From Nonomuraea sediminis (GTDB lineage: Bacteria > Actinomycetota > Actinomycetes > Streptosporangiales > Streptosporangiaceae): a DNA stretch of 64,000 nucleotides. The stretch is from positions 1,116,001-1,180,000 of the forward strand of contig NZ_JAHDTI010000003.1 of the NCBI RefSeq assembly GCF_018531495.1, given 5' to 3'. Positions within the stretch are counted from its first letter, which is position 1, and the number at the start of each line of letters is the position of its first letter. Below, in pieces: positions 23,927 through 30,515 of the stretch. Both the position numbers and the translations under genes were made by a program. The notes below the pieces were generated by a model. The model had not been told where the DNA came from and did no database searches. It worked only from the letters and a program-made list of their open reading frames with translations.

Positions 23927-25645
23927 TCACGGGGCTATGGCGCAGTTGGTAGCGCGCCTCCATGGCATGGAGGAGGTCTGGGGTTCGAATCCCCATAGCT
24001 CCACCCAAGACGTGTTACTCGAACACCCCTCTTCGAGGGCGGAAGCGAGTAGCGCGGAAGATTGAGGAACGGCGGTGTCCTTCGGGACACCGCCGTTTCT
24101 GCGTTGGACGTGCAGGAGCGGGGCGATGGGCTCTGTAGGGTCGTCGGCGCTGACATCGGGCGTGCGGTCGGCGTTGTCGGCGTCGATGTAGAGGCGCGTG
24201 AAGAACGCTTGGTTGAGCAGGCGTCGGGCGGTCTCGTTGGCGGTGCCGTACAACTCGTGGGGGTTGCTCAGGAGATTCAGCACGGTCGTGAGTGCTGTGC
24301 GTCCCTGGTCGAGGTCGGGATGTTCGCTACGGGAGAGCTTGGCTTCGAGGGTGGAGCGCTCGTCGCGGATGGCGCGTAGGCGCTTGGCGATCTTTTCGCG
24401 TGGCCAGTCAGGGTCGCCGATCAGGTCGAGAAACTGGTCTTCCCTGCTGTCGAGCTTGGCAAGCTGTTTCTTGATCTCGATGCGAAGCGCTTCGCCGGTT
24501 GCGGAGTTGTCGGCGAGGGCGGCGTCCATGCGTGCAGTGATGCGTTCGCGTAGCTGTGCAGGGACGGCGAGGGTGGCGTAGTGGTGGGCTACTGCCTCTT
24601 CCACATCGTGGATGGGGAGGTAGGGGAGGTCGCAGGTGCGGTCTTGGCGGCCACGGCACATGTAGTACAGGTACTGGGTGCCGTTCTTGCTCCTGCCAGG
24701 CATGATGACCAGGCGATGCTTGCTGCGATGGCACCAGATCGAGCCCTTGAGGTAGTGGTGGTGCTTGCGGGCGCGGATGCCCGCCCCGTGCTCGTTGAAC
24801 AGCACCTCTTGGACGCGGTTGAACAGGTCGGGGGCGATGATCGGTTCGTGGCGGCCCTGGTATTCGACGCCTTTGTGTGTGATGTGGCCGAGGTAGTACC
24901 GGTCCTGCAGCATGGTGCCGATCTTGTGGATGGAGATCTGTGCGCCTGCGGGGTGGCGTTTGGTGGGCTTCATGCGGAGCCCGGCGTCGGTGAGGGTGTC
25001 GCGGATGGATTCGTAGTCGTGGGTGCCGGTGGCGTACAGCTCGAAGGCCAGGCAAATGAAGGGGGCGCGCTCGGGGTCTACGGCTACGGTGCGGATCTCG
25101 CGTCCTTCAAAATGGTCGCGCACGTTGAGGTAGCCGATCGGGGCGCGGCCCAGGGTGCCACCATGCATGGCTTTCTGGCCCATCTTGTAGGCGATGTCCG
25201 CCCCGGATGCTTCGGATTGGTACTGGTTGACCGCGTCTAGGACTGTGGCCACCATGTTGCCGACTGCGGTGTCCTCGGTGTAGTCCATGATCGAGATCAT
25301 CTGAGCGCCCGCTGTACGCAGGTCCCGTTTGGTGATCGCCGCGTCGATCGTATTGCGGTGCATCCGCGAACGGGCGTAGACGATGACGTAATCGACATCG
25401 TGTTGGGCTTTGATCCTGGCCATCATCTGCTGAAACGCAGGGCGATTGCTCACGGTCTTGGCGGTGCGCCCTGGTTCGATGTATTCCTCGACGATCTCGG
25501 CGTTCAGGTCGGCGGCGGTCTTTTCGGCTTTGGCGCGCTGCGCGGGGATGGAGATGCCCTCGGGGTCATAGTCGTTATCAACCTGGCCGCGTGTGGAGAC
25601 ACGAAGGTACAGTACGGCGCGCTTGGTCGGTGTGGGGGTGTTCAT
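23927..25645 (-). CDS. Large serine recombinase (site-specific integrase)
   Basis: A 572-residue resolvase/invertase-type integrase. The N-terminal catalytic domain starts AVLYLRVSTRGQ (nucleophile Ser about residue 18 in RVSTRGQ) and includes YARSRMHRN with the catalytic Arg residues. Then come the recombinase domain (GRAPIGYLNV, ATGTHDYESIRDTL, GTMLQDRYYLGHITHKG), a zinc-ribbon-like region (GSIWCHRSKHRLV, YYMCRGRQDRTCDLPYL) and a coiled-coil C-terminus (LRIEIKKQLAKLDSREDQFLDLI). The last ~25 codons are antisense to tRNA-Ala. ATG at 25645 overlaps the HTH gene stop and has GGGAGAG upstream. Confidence 0.94.
   Translation of the reverse strand: MNTPTPTKRAVLYLRVSTRGQVDNDYDPEGISIPAQRAKAEKTAADLNAEIVEEYIEPGRTAKTVSNRPAFQQMMARIKAQHDVDYVIVYARSRMHRNTIDAAITKRDLRTAGAQMISIMDYTEDTAVGNMVATVLDAVNQYQSEASGADIAYKMGQKAMHGGTLGRAPIGYLNVRDHFEGREIRTVAVDPERAPFICLAFELYATGTHDYESIRDTLTDAGLRMKPTKRHPAGAQISIHKIGTMLQDRYYLGHITHKGVEYQGRHEPIIAPDLFNRVQEVLFNEHGAGIRARKHHHYLKGSIWCHRSKHRLVIMPGRSKNGTQYLYYMCRGRQDRTCDLPYLPIHDVEEAVAHHYATLAVPAQLRERITARMDAALADNSATGEALRIEIKKQLAKLDSREDQFLDLIGDPDWPREKIAKRLRAIRDERSTLEAKLSRSEHPDLDQGRTALTTVLNLLSNPHELYGTANETARRLLNQAFFTRLYIDADNADRTPDVSADDPTEPIAPLLHVQRRNGGVPKDTAVPQSSALLASALEEGCSSNTSWVELWGFEPQTSSMPWRRATNCAIAP
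23931..24003 (+). tRNA. tRNA-Ala (anticodon GGC)
   Basis: A 73-base cloverleaf: acceptor GGGGCTA/TAGCTCC (one G-T pair), D-arm GCGC...GCGC with AGTTGGTA loop, anticodon stem CCTCC/GGAGG with loop ATGGCAT (anticodon GGC), T-arm GGGG-TTCGAAT-CCCC, discriminator A, CCA not encoded. The serine recombinase frame runs antisense through it, marking it as the likely insertion target of the element to its right. Confidence 0.95.
24070..24095 (+). terminator. Hairpin terminator after tRNA-Ala
   Basis: A perfect 11-bp stem (CGGCGGTGTCC / GGACACCGCCG) with TTCG loop is followed by TTT, 67 bases after the tRNA. It lies inside the C-terminal coding part of the recombinase gene on the other strand. Confidence 0.75.
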
Positions 25646-25974
25646 GGGCACTCTCCCTTCGGGGTGGTGTTGGCGGCGATAATCGCGTGTATGTCTGCGA
25701 TGGCCTGATCGGGAAGGTCATATTCCGTCCGTAGGAGAGTGTCGAGGTCGGTAAGTGGTCCCTCAATGCCCGCGCGGGCGAAGACCTCTGCCGGGTTGAG
25801 GTCGAGTGCGCGGGCCAGTTGCATGAGGTTGGCGGCGGACGGGCGTTCGACCTCGTCGTTGATGATGCGATAGAGGGACGACAGGGGTAGGCCGGTGGTG
25901 CGGGCCAGGTGGCGCAGGCTATGTCCGGCTTGGACGCGGGCGGCTTCGAGGTAGCGGCCCAAGCTGTCGGTCAT
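25642..25974 (-). CDS. Small HTH (XRE-type) regulator or excisionase-like protein
   Basis: A 110-residue XRE-like protein: LGRYLEAARVQAGHSLRHLARTTGLPLSSLYRIINDEVERPSAANLMQLARALDLNPAEVFARAG forms a complete five-helix HTH, followed by an acidic C-terminal helix. Directly upstream of and overlapping the recombinase gene by four bases, it occupies the place of a directionality factor or recombination regulator. ATG at 25974 has GGAG seven bases upstream. An in-frame ATG at 26151 with a very strong ribosome site would give a longer form (see the next entry). Confidence 0.82.
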   Translation of the reverse strand: MTDSLGRYLEAARVQAGHSLRHLARTTGLPLSSLYRIINDEVERPSAANLMQLARALDLNPAEVFARAGIEGPLTDLDTLLRTEYDLPDQAIADIHAIIAANTTPKGECP

Positions 25975-26147
25975 TCGAGGCTCCGTGGTGGGGGTGGATC
26001 TCCACCATACGCCGACTGTTCCGATTTTGTAGCACTCGTGTGAGATTCGATCTCGGCTAAGTCCCGTGCGATCAGTGCGAGCGCCTGAGCCAGTAGGTCG
26101 GAGTCGATGCTCTTGCGTTGATTGCCGTGAACTCTGATGTGTGTCAG
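25971..26147 (-). CDS. Possible 58-residue protein with CTG start
   Basis: AAGGAGG is followed by an ATG at 26151 in the HTH frame and, four bases later, by a CTG at 26147 in another frame. The CTG frame reads MTHIRVHGNQRKSIDSDLL then AQALALIARDLAEIESHTS and ends TGA exactly overlapping the ATG of the HTH gene. That amphipathic helix and the ATGA overlap look like a real operon gene. The ATG frame gives a Ser/Thr/Arg-rich extension that looks random. No family is recognised. Confidence 0.4.
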   Translation of the reverse strand: MTHIRVHGNQRKSIDSDLLAQALALIARDLAEIESHTSATKSEQSAYGGDPPPPRSLE

Positions 26148-26190
26148 GCATCACCACCTCCTTGGATTGAGCCAAGGGCGGCTCCTCTCC

Positions 26191-26216
26191 GGTCGCGCGG
26201 GGTTCGGCTGCGCGAC
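26191..26216. terminator. GC-rich hairpin downstream of the translocase gene
   Basis: GGTCGCGC...GCGCGACC, an 8-bp perfect stem with a 10-base loop, lies 100 bases beyond the translocase stop on the minus strand. There is no clear T-run, so it may end the transfer transcript or be part of the transfer locus. Confidence 0.4.
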
Positions 26217-26242
26217 CGTGAACGTGATTACAGACTGTGATT

Positions 26243-26314
26243 GTCTAGCGGCTTGTCTAATCGTCTGATTGGGCCCTTACGCGCAGACGCGCGTGAGACG
26301 TTAGACAATTAGAC
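26243..26314. promoter_or_regulatory. Octamer repeats, candidate clt (plasmid transfer locus)
   Basis: Octamers close to GTCTAATC occur at 26243 (GTCTAGCG), then in tandem at 26255 and 26263 (GTCTAATC, GTCTGATT). On the opposite strand they occur at 26307-26314 and 26299-26306 (GTCTAATT, GTCTAACG), also in tandem. They lie immediately 3' of the TraB-like gene. In known TraB systems the 8-bp recognition sequences read by the C-terminal winged helix sit in this place (clt). Confidence 0.55.
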
Positions 26315-26316
26315 GA

Positions 26317-28146
26317 TTACGGAGGGTCCACGCTTTCGATGCGCCAGTGGCCACGACTGACTTGGCGAACCCTCCCGTCACGGTCGAGTTGGCCGAGCCG
26401 CCAGTAGACCCAGGGGCGGCTCATTCCGGTCTGGCGCATGAGTTCGGGCACGGTGATGCCGCCGTCTGGTGCATCCTCCAAGGCTGCTGTGAGGGCACTG
26501 TCCGCGCCCTCCGAGCCGTCCGGGCGGGCATGCCGAGCGAGGGTTCGTACATCGGCAGGCAGAGGCTCTGGGGTCGTCTCGGCTGCGCGGTCCAGTGCTA
26601 CAGCTGACACTTGGTCGAGCTGTGGGCGGTGAGGTGCGTGCTGGGTGGCGGTTCGTTGTACGCCGTTGTCGTCGAGGAGGTAGGTGCGGGCGCGGCGTGG
26701 GGTGTCGTGTTCGGGGGCGGAGATCAGGAACTTGCCTGGGGCGTCGAGGCGGTGGGCGTGCCACCCGGCCTTGAGCATGCCTTGTCCGAGGATGAGGTCC
26801 ACGTCGCGTTGTTCGCGGACGCGGCACGCGATCCTGACGTCCATCTGCGAGCGGACGGCACCCTTGCCCATGGCCTTCTGGGAGGGGCGTTGGGTAGCGG
26901 CCACGAGTTGCACCGCCACGGCGCGGCCGCGCCGGGCGATCGAGTCGGCGTGCCGTACCGCGTCCGGGGCTTCGTCGACGAGTTCGGCGTACTCGTCGAC
27001 CAGGATGATCAGGGCGGGTGCGTCCGGGGTGGGTTGCCAGGTGCGTTGCCCTTGCTGGGCCATGTGGTCGGCGCGTCCGTCGAGGATGGCCACGGCGTCG
27101 GCGAACAGGGCGTCGGCTTCCTGGGGGGTGGTGGCCAGCCGGTCGAGGCAGGCTGCCCAGGGTTGCAGTTCCATGCCGCGTTTGAGGTCAACGCCCCAGA
27201 TGATCGCGTCGGGGCAGGCGGTGAGTTCGCCGAGCAGGACGTTGACGGTGCCAGACTTGCCTGCCCCTGCGATGCCGCCGATGAGGGCGTGACGGCGCAG
27301 CAGGGACACGCGTACCGGGCTTCCGTCTTCGAACAGTCCGAGCTTGGCGGGTTGGGTGATGGAGGTGATGGACGGTCCTGGCCAGGTGATGGCGTCGGCG
27401 TGGGGGTCGGTCTCGATCACCCGGACGTCGGCGCGGTTGGCGTGCTTGGTCGGCACCGGTTGAACCCGGATCGCGCCGCGTCGGGAGCCGAGCGCGGATT
27501 CCAGGTTGGGGATGCGGTTGACCGCGTCCTCGACCGTCTGGCCGCGCCCCAGGGCCAGCCGGAAGCGGTAGCCCCACAGGTCCACCATCGCCGACTGGAT
27601 GCGTGAACCCGCCAGCCCGACCGATTCGGCGATGTCCGGCCAGGCCGCCAGGGTGCGTTCGACGCGGACGCGGGCGCGGCGGCGTCGGTGGGCCCACCAG
27701 GGCACGGCCAGCAGCACGCCACCGATGCCGAGCACAGCGGGCAGTGGCCAGCTGAACGGTCCCATCAGGGTGCCGGCGGCCAGCCATGCCCCGGTGAACG
27801 CCGTTGTGATGGCCGCGTAGCCGCGTTCGATGGGGCGCGTGAGGTTGACCCAGCGACCCCACAGCGCGAGCGCCCCCGCCACCAGGGCGGTCATGGTCAG
27901 GACAGCGGGCCACCAGGAGGAGTAGGCGCGGTGCAGGATCCACCCGCCGATCAGGCACAGCATGGCCAGAGTGAGAGGGGCGAGTTCGGAGCGGTAGCGC
28001 CACAGCGCACGCCCGATGGCCACGATGATCACAGGTGCGAAGTCGAGATCATCGGTGATCGAGGCGATGGGCTGGACGCCGTAGCGGCGCATGCGGCGGG
28101 CGTTGCGCCGCATCTGGTAGCGGGAGGTGCGGTGGCGGGGGTTCAT
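26317..28146 (-). CDS. FtsK/SpoIIIE-type DNA translocase (TraB/TraSA-like transfer protein)
   Basis: Main transfer protein of actinomycete elements, moving double-stranded DNA between hyphae. The 609-residue product has membrane helices near residues 45-105 and 115-150 (APLTLAMLCLIGGWIL, WWPAVLTMTALVAGALALW, AWLAAGTLMGPFSWPL, VLGIGGVLLAVPWW). The FtsK motor domain has Walker A GGIAGAGKSGT near 300 and Walker B ALIILVDEYAEL near 405, and ATQRPS follows. The C-terminal ~70 residues form a winged helix (ITVPELMRQTGMSRPWVYWRLGQLDRDGRVRQ), the DNA-recognition module in TraB. The ATG overlaps the preceding small gene by four bases. Confidence 0.93.
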   Translation of the reverse strand: MNPRHRTSRYQMRRNARRMRRYGVQPIASITDDLDFAPVIIVAIGRALWRYRSELAPLTLAMLCLIGGWILHRAYSSWWPAVLTMTALVAGALALWGRWVNLTRPIERGYAAITTAFTGAWLAAGTLMGPFSWPLPAVLGIGGVLLAVPWWAHRRRRARVRVERTLAAWPDIAESVGLAGSRIQSAMVDLWGYRFRLALGRGQTVEDAVNRIPNLESALGSRRGAIRVQPVPTKHANRADVRVIETDPHADAITWPGPSITSITQPAKLGLFEDGSPVRVSLLRRHALIGGIAGAGKSGTVNVLLGELTACPDAIIWGVDLKRGMELQPWAACLDRLATTPQEADALFADAVAILDGRADHMAQQGQRTWQPTPDAPALIILVDEYAELVDEAPDAVRHADSIARRGRAVAVQLVAATQRPSQKAMGKGAVRSQMDVRIACRVREQRDVDLILGQGMLKAGWHAHRLDAPGKFLISAPEHDTPRRARTYLLDDNGVQRTATQHAPHRPQLDQVSAVALDRAAETTPEPLPADVRTLARHARPDGSEGADSALTAALEDAPDGGITVPELMRQTGMSRPWVYWRLGQLDRDGRVRQVSRGHWRIESVDPP

Positions 28147-28478
28147 CGGCCACCACCGCCCATGTGCGTCTGGGCGTGCAGTTCGTCGCGGATGTAGTAC
28201 AGCGGGTCGTGTTCGCCGTCGTGGTGGGCGGCCAGGGTGGCGCGGATGGCGGCGATCAGGTTGGCCCGCTGGTAACGGGCTGCGGCCAGGGCGGTGCGCA
28301 GGCGGTCTATCTCGTTGATCAGGGTGGGGGTGTCGGCCAGAGCGGCGAACAGGTGCCGCCACATGTCGTCCAGGGCGGGGGCGGACTTGGCGAATGCCGC
28401 CAGCAGCTCGACGGCGGTGGTGTTGCGGTGGGCGGCTCCTTGCAGGTCAGCGTAGGGATATGGGTGGGAGTGGGTCAT
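28143..28478 (-). CDS. Element-encoded small protein, unknown function
   Basis: A 111-residue, His- and Ala-rich helical protein (HRNTTAVELLAAFAKSAPALDDMWRHLFAALADTPTLINEIDRLRTALAAARYQRANLIAAIRATLAAHHDGEHDPLYYIRDEL). Coiled-coil-like spacing is visible in the middle. It overlaps the translocase start by four bases and has a GGAAGGTGA ribosome site. Conserved position next to the tra gene suggests a role in transfer, but no family is recognised. Confidence 0.75.
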   Translation of the reverse strand: MTHSHPYPYADLQGAAHRNTTAVELLAAFAKSAPALDDMWRHLFAALADTPTLINEIDRLRTALAAARYQRANLIAAIRATLAAHHDGEHDPLYYIRDELHAQTHMGGGGR

Positions 28479-28493
28479 TAGGCATCACCTTCC

Positions 28494-28682
28494 TCAGTGG
28501 CCGGTGATCCAGGTCAGGGTGGCCTGGATCACGCGGCGGATGTCGGGGGCAAGGGTGGTGGCGGCCAGCAGGAAGCCGAACACCAGGGCGGCGATGGCGT
28601 GCCACAGGCGCAGACCGAGGTAGCGCCAGGCGACGAACACCACCGCGCCGACCACGAGCACGAGAGGGATGGTCACGGTCAC
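28494..28682 (-). CDS. Two-helix small membrane protein (Spd-like)
   Basis: A 62-residue protein that is almost entirely two hydrophobic helices (TIPLVLVVGAVVFVAWRYLG and AIAALVFGFLLAATTLAPDI). GTG start with AGAAGGTGAAG upstream. Small hydrophobic proteins beside tra genes in Streptomyces elements are often spread (Spd) proteins; that role is inferred from position only. Confidence 0.72.
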   Translation of the reverse strand: MTVTIPLVLVVGAVVFVAWRYLGLRLWHAIAALVFGFLLAATTLAPDIRRVIQATLTWITGH

Positions 28683-28713
28683 GGGGCTTCACCTTCTTTC
28701 GTCAGGTCGTGGG

Positions 28714-28848
28714 CTAGATGCCGTCGTGGCGGGCCTTGCGGCGGTGGTAGCGCCAGCGGGCGCGGCACTTGGCGCAGCGGTGGGTTCCGTTCTTGGCGGG
28801 GGCACCGCACAGGCACTGGCCTGTAGGGCCGATGGGCAGAGTTCGCAT
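28714..28848 (-). CDS. 44-residue zinc-ribbon-like protein
   Basis: ATG at 28848 is preceded by GGAGGTGAGG. The product has four cysteines in two pairs (QCLCGAP and RCAKCRARW) and a basic C-terminus (RYHRRKARHDGI), a miniature zinc-binding, probably nucleic-acid-binding module. The gene lies between the 70- and 62-residue membrane protein genes on the same strand. Confidence 0.72.
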   Translation of the reverse strand: MRTLPIGPTGQCLCGAPAKNGTHRCAKCRARWRYHRRKARHDGI

Positions 28849-28854
28849 TGGGCC

Positions 28855-29067
28855 TCACCTCCTTCCAGGGCAGAGGGCGGACGGCGGGCAGTGGTGGGCG
28901 TAGGCACCGAGCAGGTTGCGTGTCAGGGCCTGCGCGCTGCTGGGGGCGGTGTCGAGCGTGCGGCGGTTGTCGTCGCGGTGGATCGAGATCACCAGGACCA
29001 CGAACAGCGCCAGCGTTGCGGCGGCGAGAACCACCGCCAGTGCGACGATGAGGAGGGGGATGTCCAT
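28855..29067 (-). CDS. Small single-pass membrane protein
   Basis: A 70-residue product with one N-terminal membrane helix (IPLLIVALAVVLAAATLALFVVLVISI) followed by a short polar tail containing two Cys and a Pro-rich end (HHCPPSALCPGRR). It is five bases downstream of the 118-residue gene and six bases upstream of the zinc-ribbon gene, part of the same transfer operon. Confidence 0.7.
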   Translation of the reverse strand: MDIPLLIVALAVVLAAATLALFVVLVISIHRDDNRRTLDTAPSSAQALTRNLLGAYAHHCPPSALCPGRR

Positions 29068-29070
29068 CGC

Positions 29071-29427
29071 TCACACCGCCTCGTCCGTGTCGGGGCGAAC
29101 GGCGTCCTGGTAGGACCACCAGGCGCGGTGACGAGCCATCGCATCCGCCGTGATCACGACGACCTTGAAGGTGACCAGGCCGAACGTGAGCGTGGCGGTG
29201 ACGTGCCCGTCCTGCACGTCCAGGGGCGTGTGCAACGCTGCGGCGATCTGCTCAACCGCAGCGATGGCGTCTGCTTCGGTCGTTGTCTCGTCGCCCGCGT
29301 AGCGCGGGTGCACCGAGATGGTCACGTCCCGGGGAGCCGGAACGTCGGGGCGACTCTCGACGAACTCAGCGAAGCGGCGGAGATCGGCGACGAGACGCCT
29401 GCGGTGGGAGCGCTTGAGGTTGTCCAT
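29071..29427 (-). CDS. Element-encoded protein, unknown
   Basis: A 118-residue protein beginning MDNLKRSHRRRLVADLRRFAEFVESRPDVP and continuing DVTISVHPRYAGDETTTEADAIAAVEQIAAAL, TATLTFGLVTFKVVVI, RHRAWWSYQDAVRP. Similar proteins are common first genes of transfer operons in actinomycete elements, but I know no function. ATG at 29427 has GGGAAGTGAT upstream; an ATG nine bases earlier is less well placed. The operator-like repeats at 29506-29569 lie in front of it. Confidence 0.75.
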   Translation of the reverse strand: MDNLKRSHRRRLVADLRRFAEFVESRPDVPAPRDVTISVHPRYAGDETTTEADAIAAVEQIAAALHTPLDVQDGHVTATLTFGLVTFKVVVITADAMARHRAWWSYQDAVRPDTDEAV

Positions 29428-29505
29428 GGAGATCACTTCCCTTCCGTTCTTGGCGACCTACGGATGCGAAGGTAGGTCTGAGGGAAGGGCTCGCCCCATC
29501 ACGCG

Positions 29506-29569
29506 ATGAGATCTTGCAGTGAGATCATTTGGATCATGCTGTGAGATGAGCGTGATCTCGCGGCGAGAT
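29506..29569. promoter_or_regulatory. GTGAGAT operator repeats before the transfer operon
   Basis: ATGAGAT at 29506, GTGAGAT at 29519 and 29541, GCGAGAT at 29563 (the last three exactly 22 bases apart) and an inverted ATCTCGC at 29555. The same heptamer occurs in front of the XRE-TPR regulator at 30439-30458, so these are likely its binding sites. Confidence 0.6.
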
Positions 29570-29596
29570 AAACCGCAGGTCACAGCCGTGAACGCG

Positions 29597-29825
29597 AAGA
29601 CCCCCGGCAGGATCGGGGAACGCGCGCTCTGGGGAACGCGGCCGATCCTGCCGGGGGCGTCTTGGAGAAGGGGGTACGGCAGCGCGGGATGTGTGGGCCC
29701 TTCCGGTCATCCCGGAACCGGAAGATCAACCGCGCTGCCGTACCCGTGGGATCCGGTGATGCGAAGGACGGGGGGCACTCCTCTCCGCCACAGTCAGGAG
29801 AGGATCACTCCGCTTCACCGGATCC
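29597..29825. other. Three nested-hairpin non-coding region of the element
   Basis: Hairpin 1: arms 29597-29616 and 29642-29663, 20 pairs with a two-base bulge (core CCCCCGGCAGGATCGG). Hairpin 2: perfect 16-bp arms 29672-29687 and 29730-29745, enclosing a 7-bp hairpin (29700-29706/29718-29724). Hairpin 3: perfect 11-bp arms 29749-29759 and 29815-29825, enclosing an 8-bp hairpin (29779-29786/29797-29804). The stretch is not coding except that the gene at 29805 ends in the last arm. An origin, transfer site, recombination site or structured RNA are all possible. Confidence 0.8.
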
Positions 29826-30002
29826 GGTCTCGGGAGGGAGGAAGCCCTGCGGTAGATACCGCTCGATCACGGCTTGCCCGTCCAGATTGTCGAGAGCTTG
29901 CTGCCAAGAGCCGAAGAACCAAATGATCTCGTCGTAGACGTACTCGGGATCCAGTTGCTGCGGCCCCCAGCAACCCACCGCGCCAGGGATCACGAGAATC
30001 AC
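29805..30002 (-). CDS. Small acidic protein, unknown
   Basis: A 65-residue product starting at GTG 30002, which overlaps the TGA of the upstream gene by four bases (GTGA). The sequence ILVIPGAVGCWGPQQLDPEYV is followed by IIWFFGSWQQALDNLDGQAV and an acidic tail. No family is recognised. Its stop codon lies inside the hairpin 3 arm. Confidence 0.6.
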   Translation of the reverse strand: MILVIPGAVGCWGPQQLDPEYVYDEIIWFFGSWQQALDNLDGQAVIERYLPQGFLPPETGSGEAE

Positions 30003-30334
30003 GTGACAACCCCCTTGGTCGCCGCAGAGAGCGGATCGGTCGCGACCAACTCTGCATAGCGACGCTCAATGCGACGAGCAGCGCGCTCCGCGTCGGTCGC
30101 CGGGTGCCATGCATAGATCGGCCGTGACCGGTGAGTACTCCCCGCCGAACGCCACCAGAAGCGGTCGCCGTCAGTCCAGACGATCAAGCCGACGCACACC
30201 AATACGAGAGCGACCCCGAATCCGGCTTGCACATCGCTGACGATCCCGCGCTGTTCCAACTCGCGCTGTAGCTCTACGGCCGAATTGACCGGATTGATGG
30301 GGACGAACTTTGGTCCCTGTCTGCGCGGATCCAT
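29999..30334 (-). CDS. Small membrane protein, unknown
   Basis: A 111-residue protein. A short cytoplasmic N-terminus (KFVPINPVNSAVELQRELEQRG) precedes one membrane helix (VQAGFGVALVLVCVGLIVW) and a basic, helix-rich tail (HPATDAERAARRIERRYAELV). ATG at 30334 has GGGAGGTG at good spacing; the frame upstream to 30445 lacks a ribosome site. First gene of a two-gene unit divergent from the XRE-TPR regulator. Confidence 0.7.
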   Translation of the reverse strand: MDPRRQGPKFVPINPVNSAVELQRELEQRGIVSDVQAGFGVALVLVCVGLIVWTDGDRFWWRSAGSTHRSRPIYAWHPATDAERAARRIERRYAELVATDPLSAATKGVVT

Positions 30335-30438
30335 CCGTGCACCTCCCAGAGCTAACCGTCGTGCGCGGGATAGCCACACGAGCGCATGACCGACTCGATG
30401 TGCTGCTGCGAGGTTTCCAATCAGAAACGATCTGGCGA

Positions 30439-30458
30439 ATCTCACCGCGATATCTCAC
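30439..30458. promoter_or_regulatory. Paired ATCTCAC operator before the XRE-TPR gene
   Basis: ATCTCAC at 30439-30445 and 30452-30458 (13 bases apart), the reverse complement of the GTGAGAT repeats at 29506-29569. It lies 60-80 bases before the regulator's start. Confidence 0.55.
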
Positions 30459-30515
30459 GATGTGATGGACTGAAACACGCTCCCCAACTGAACCGCTGAA
30501 CACCCGGAGTGCCGT

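Noticed and set aside
29597..29825. Transcription terminators for the neighbouring element operons
   Set aside because: The hairpins are longer than needed, come in series with nested stems and lack T-runs. One of them might still terminate transcription, but the set as a whole does not look like simple termination.
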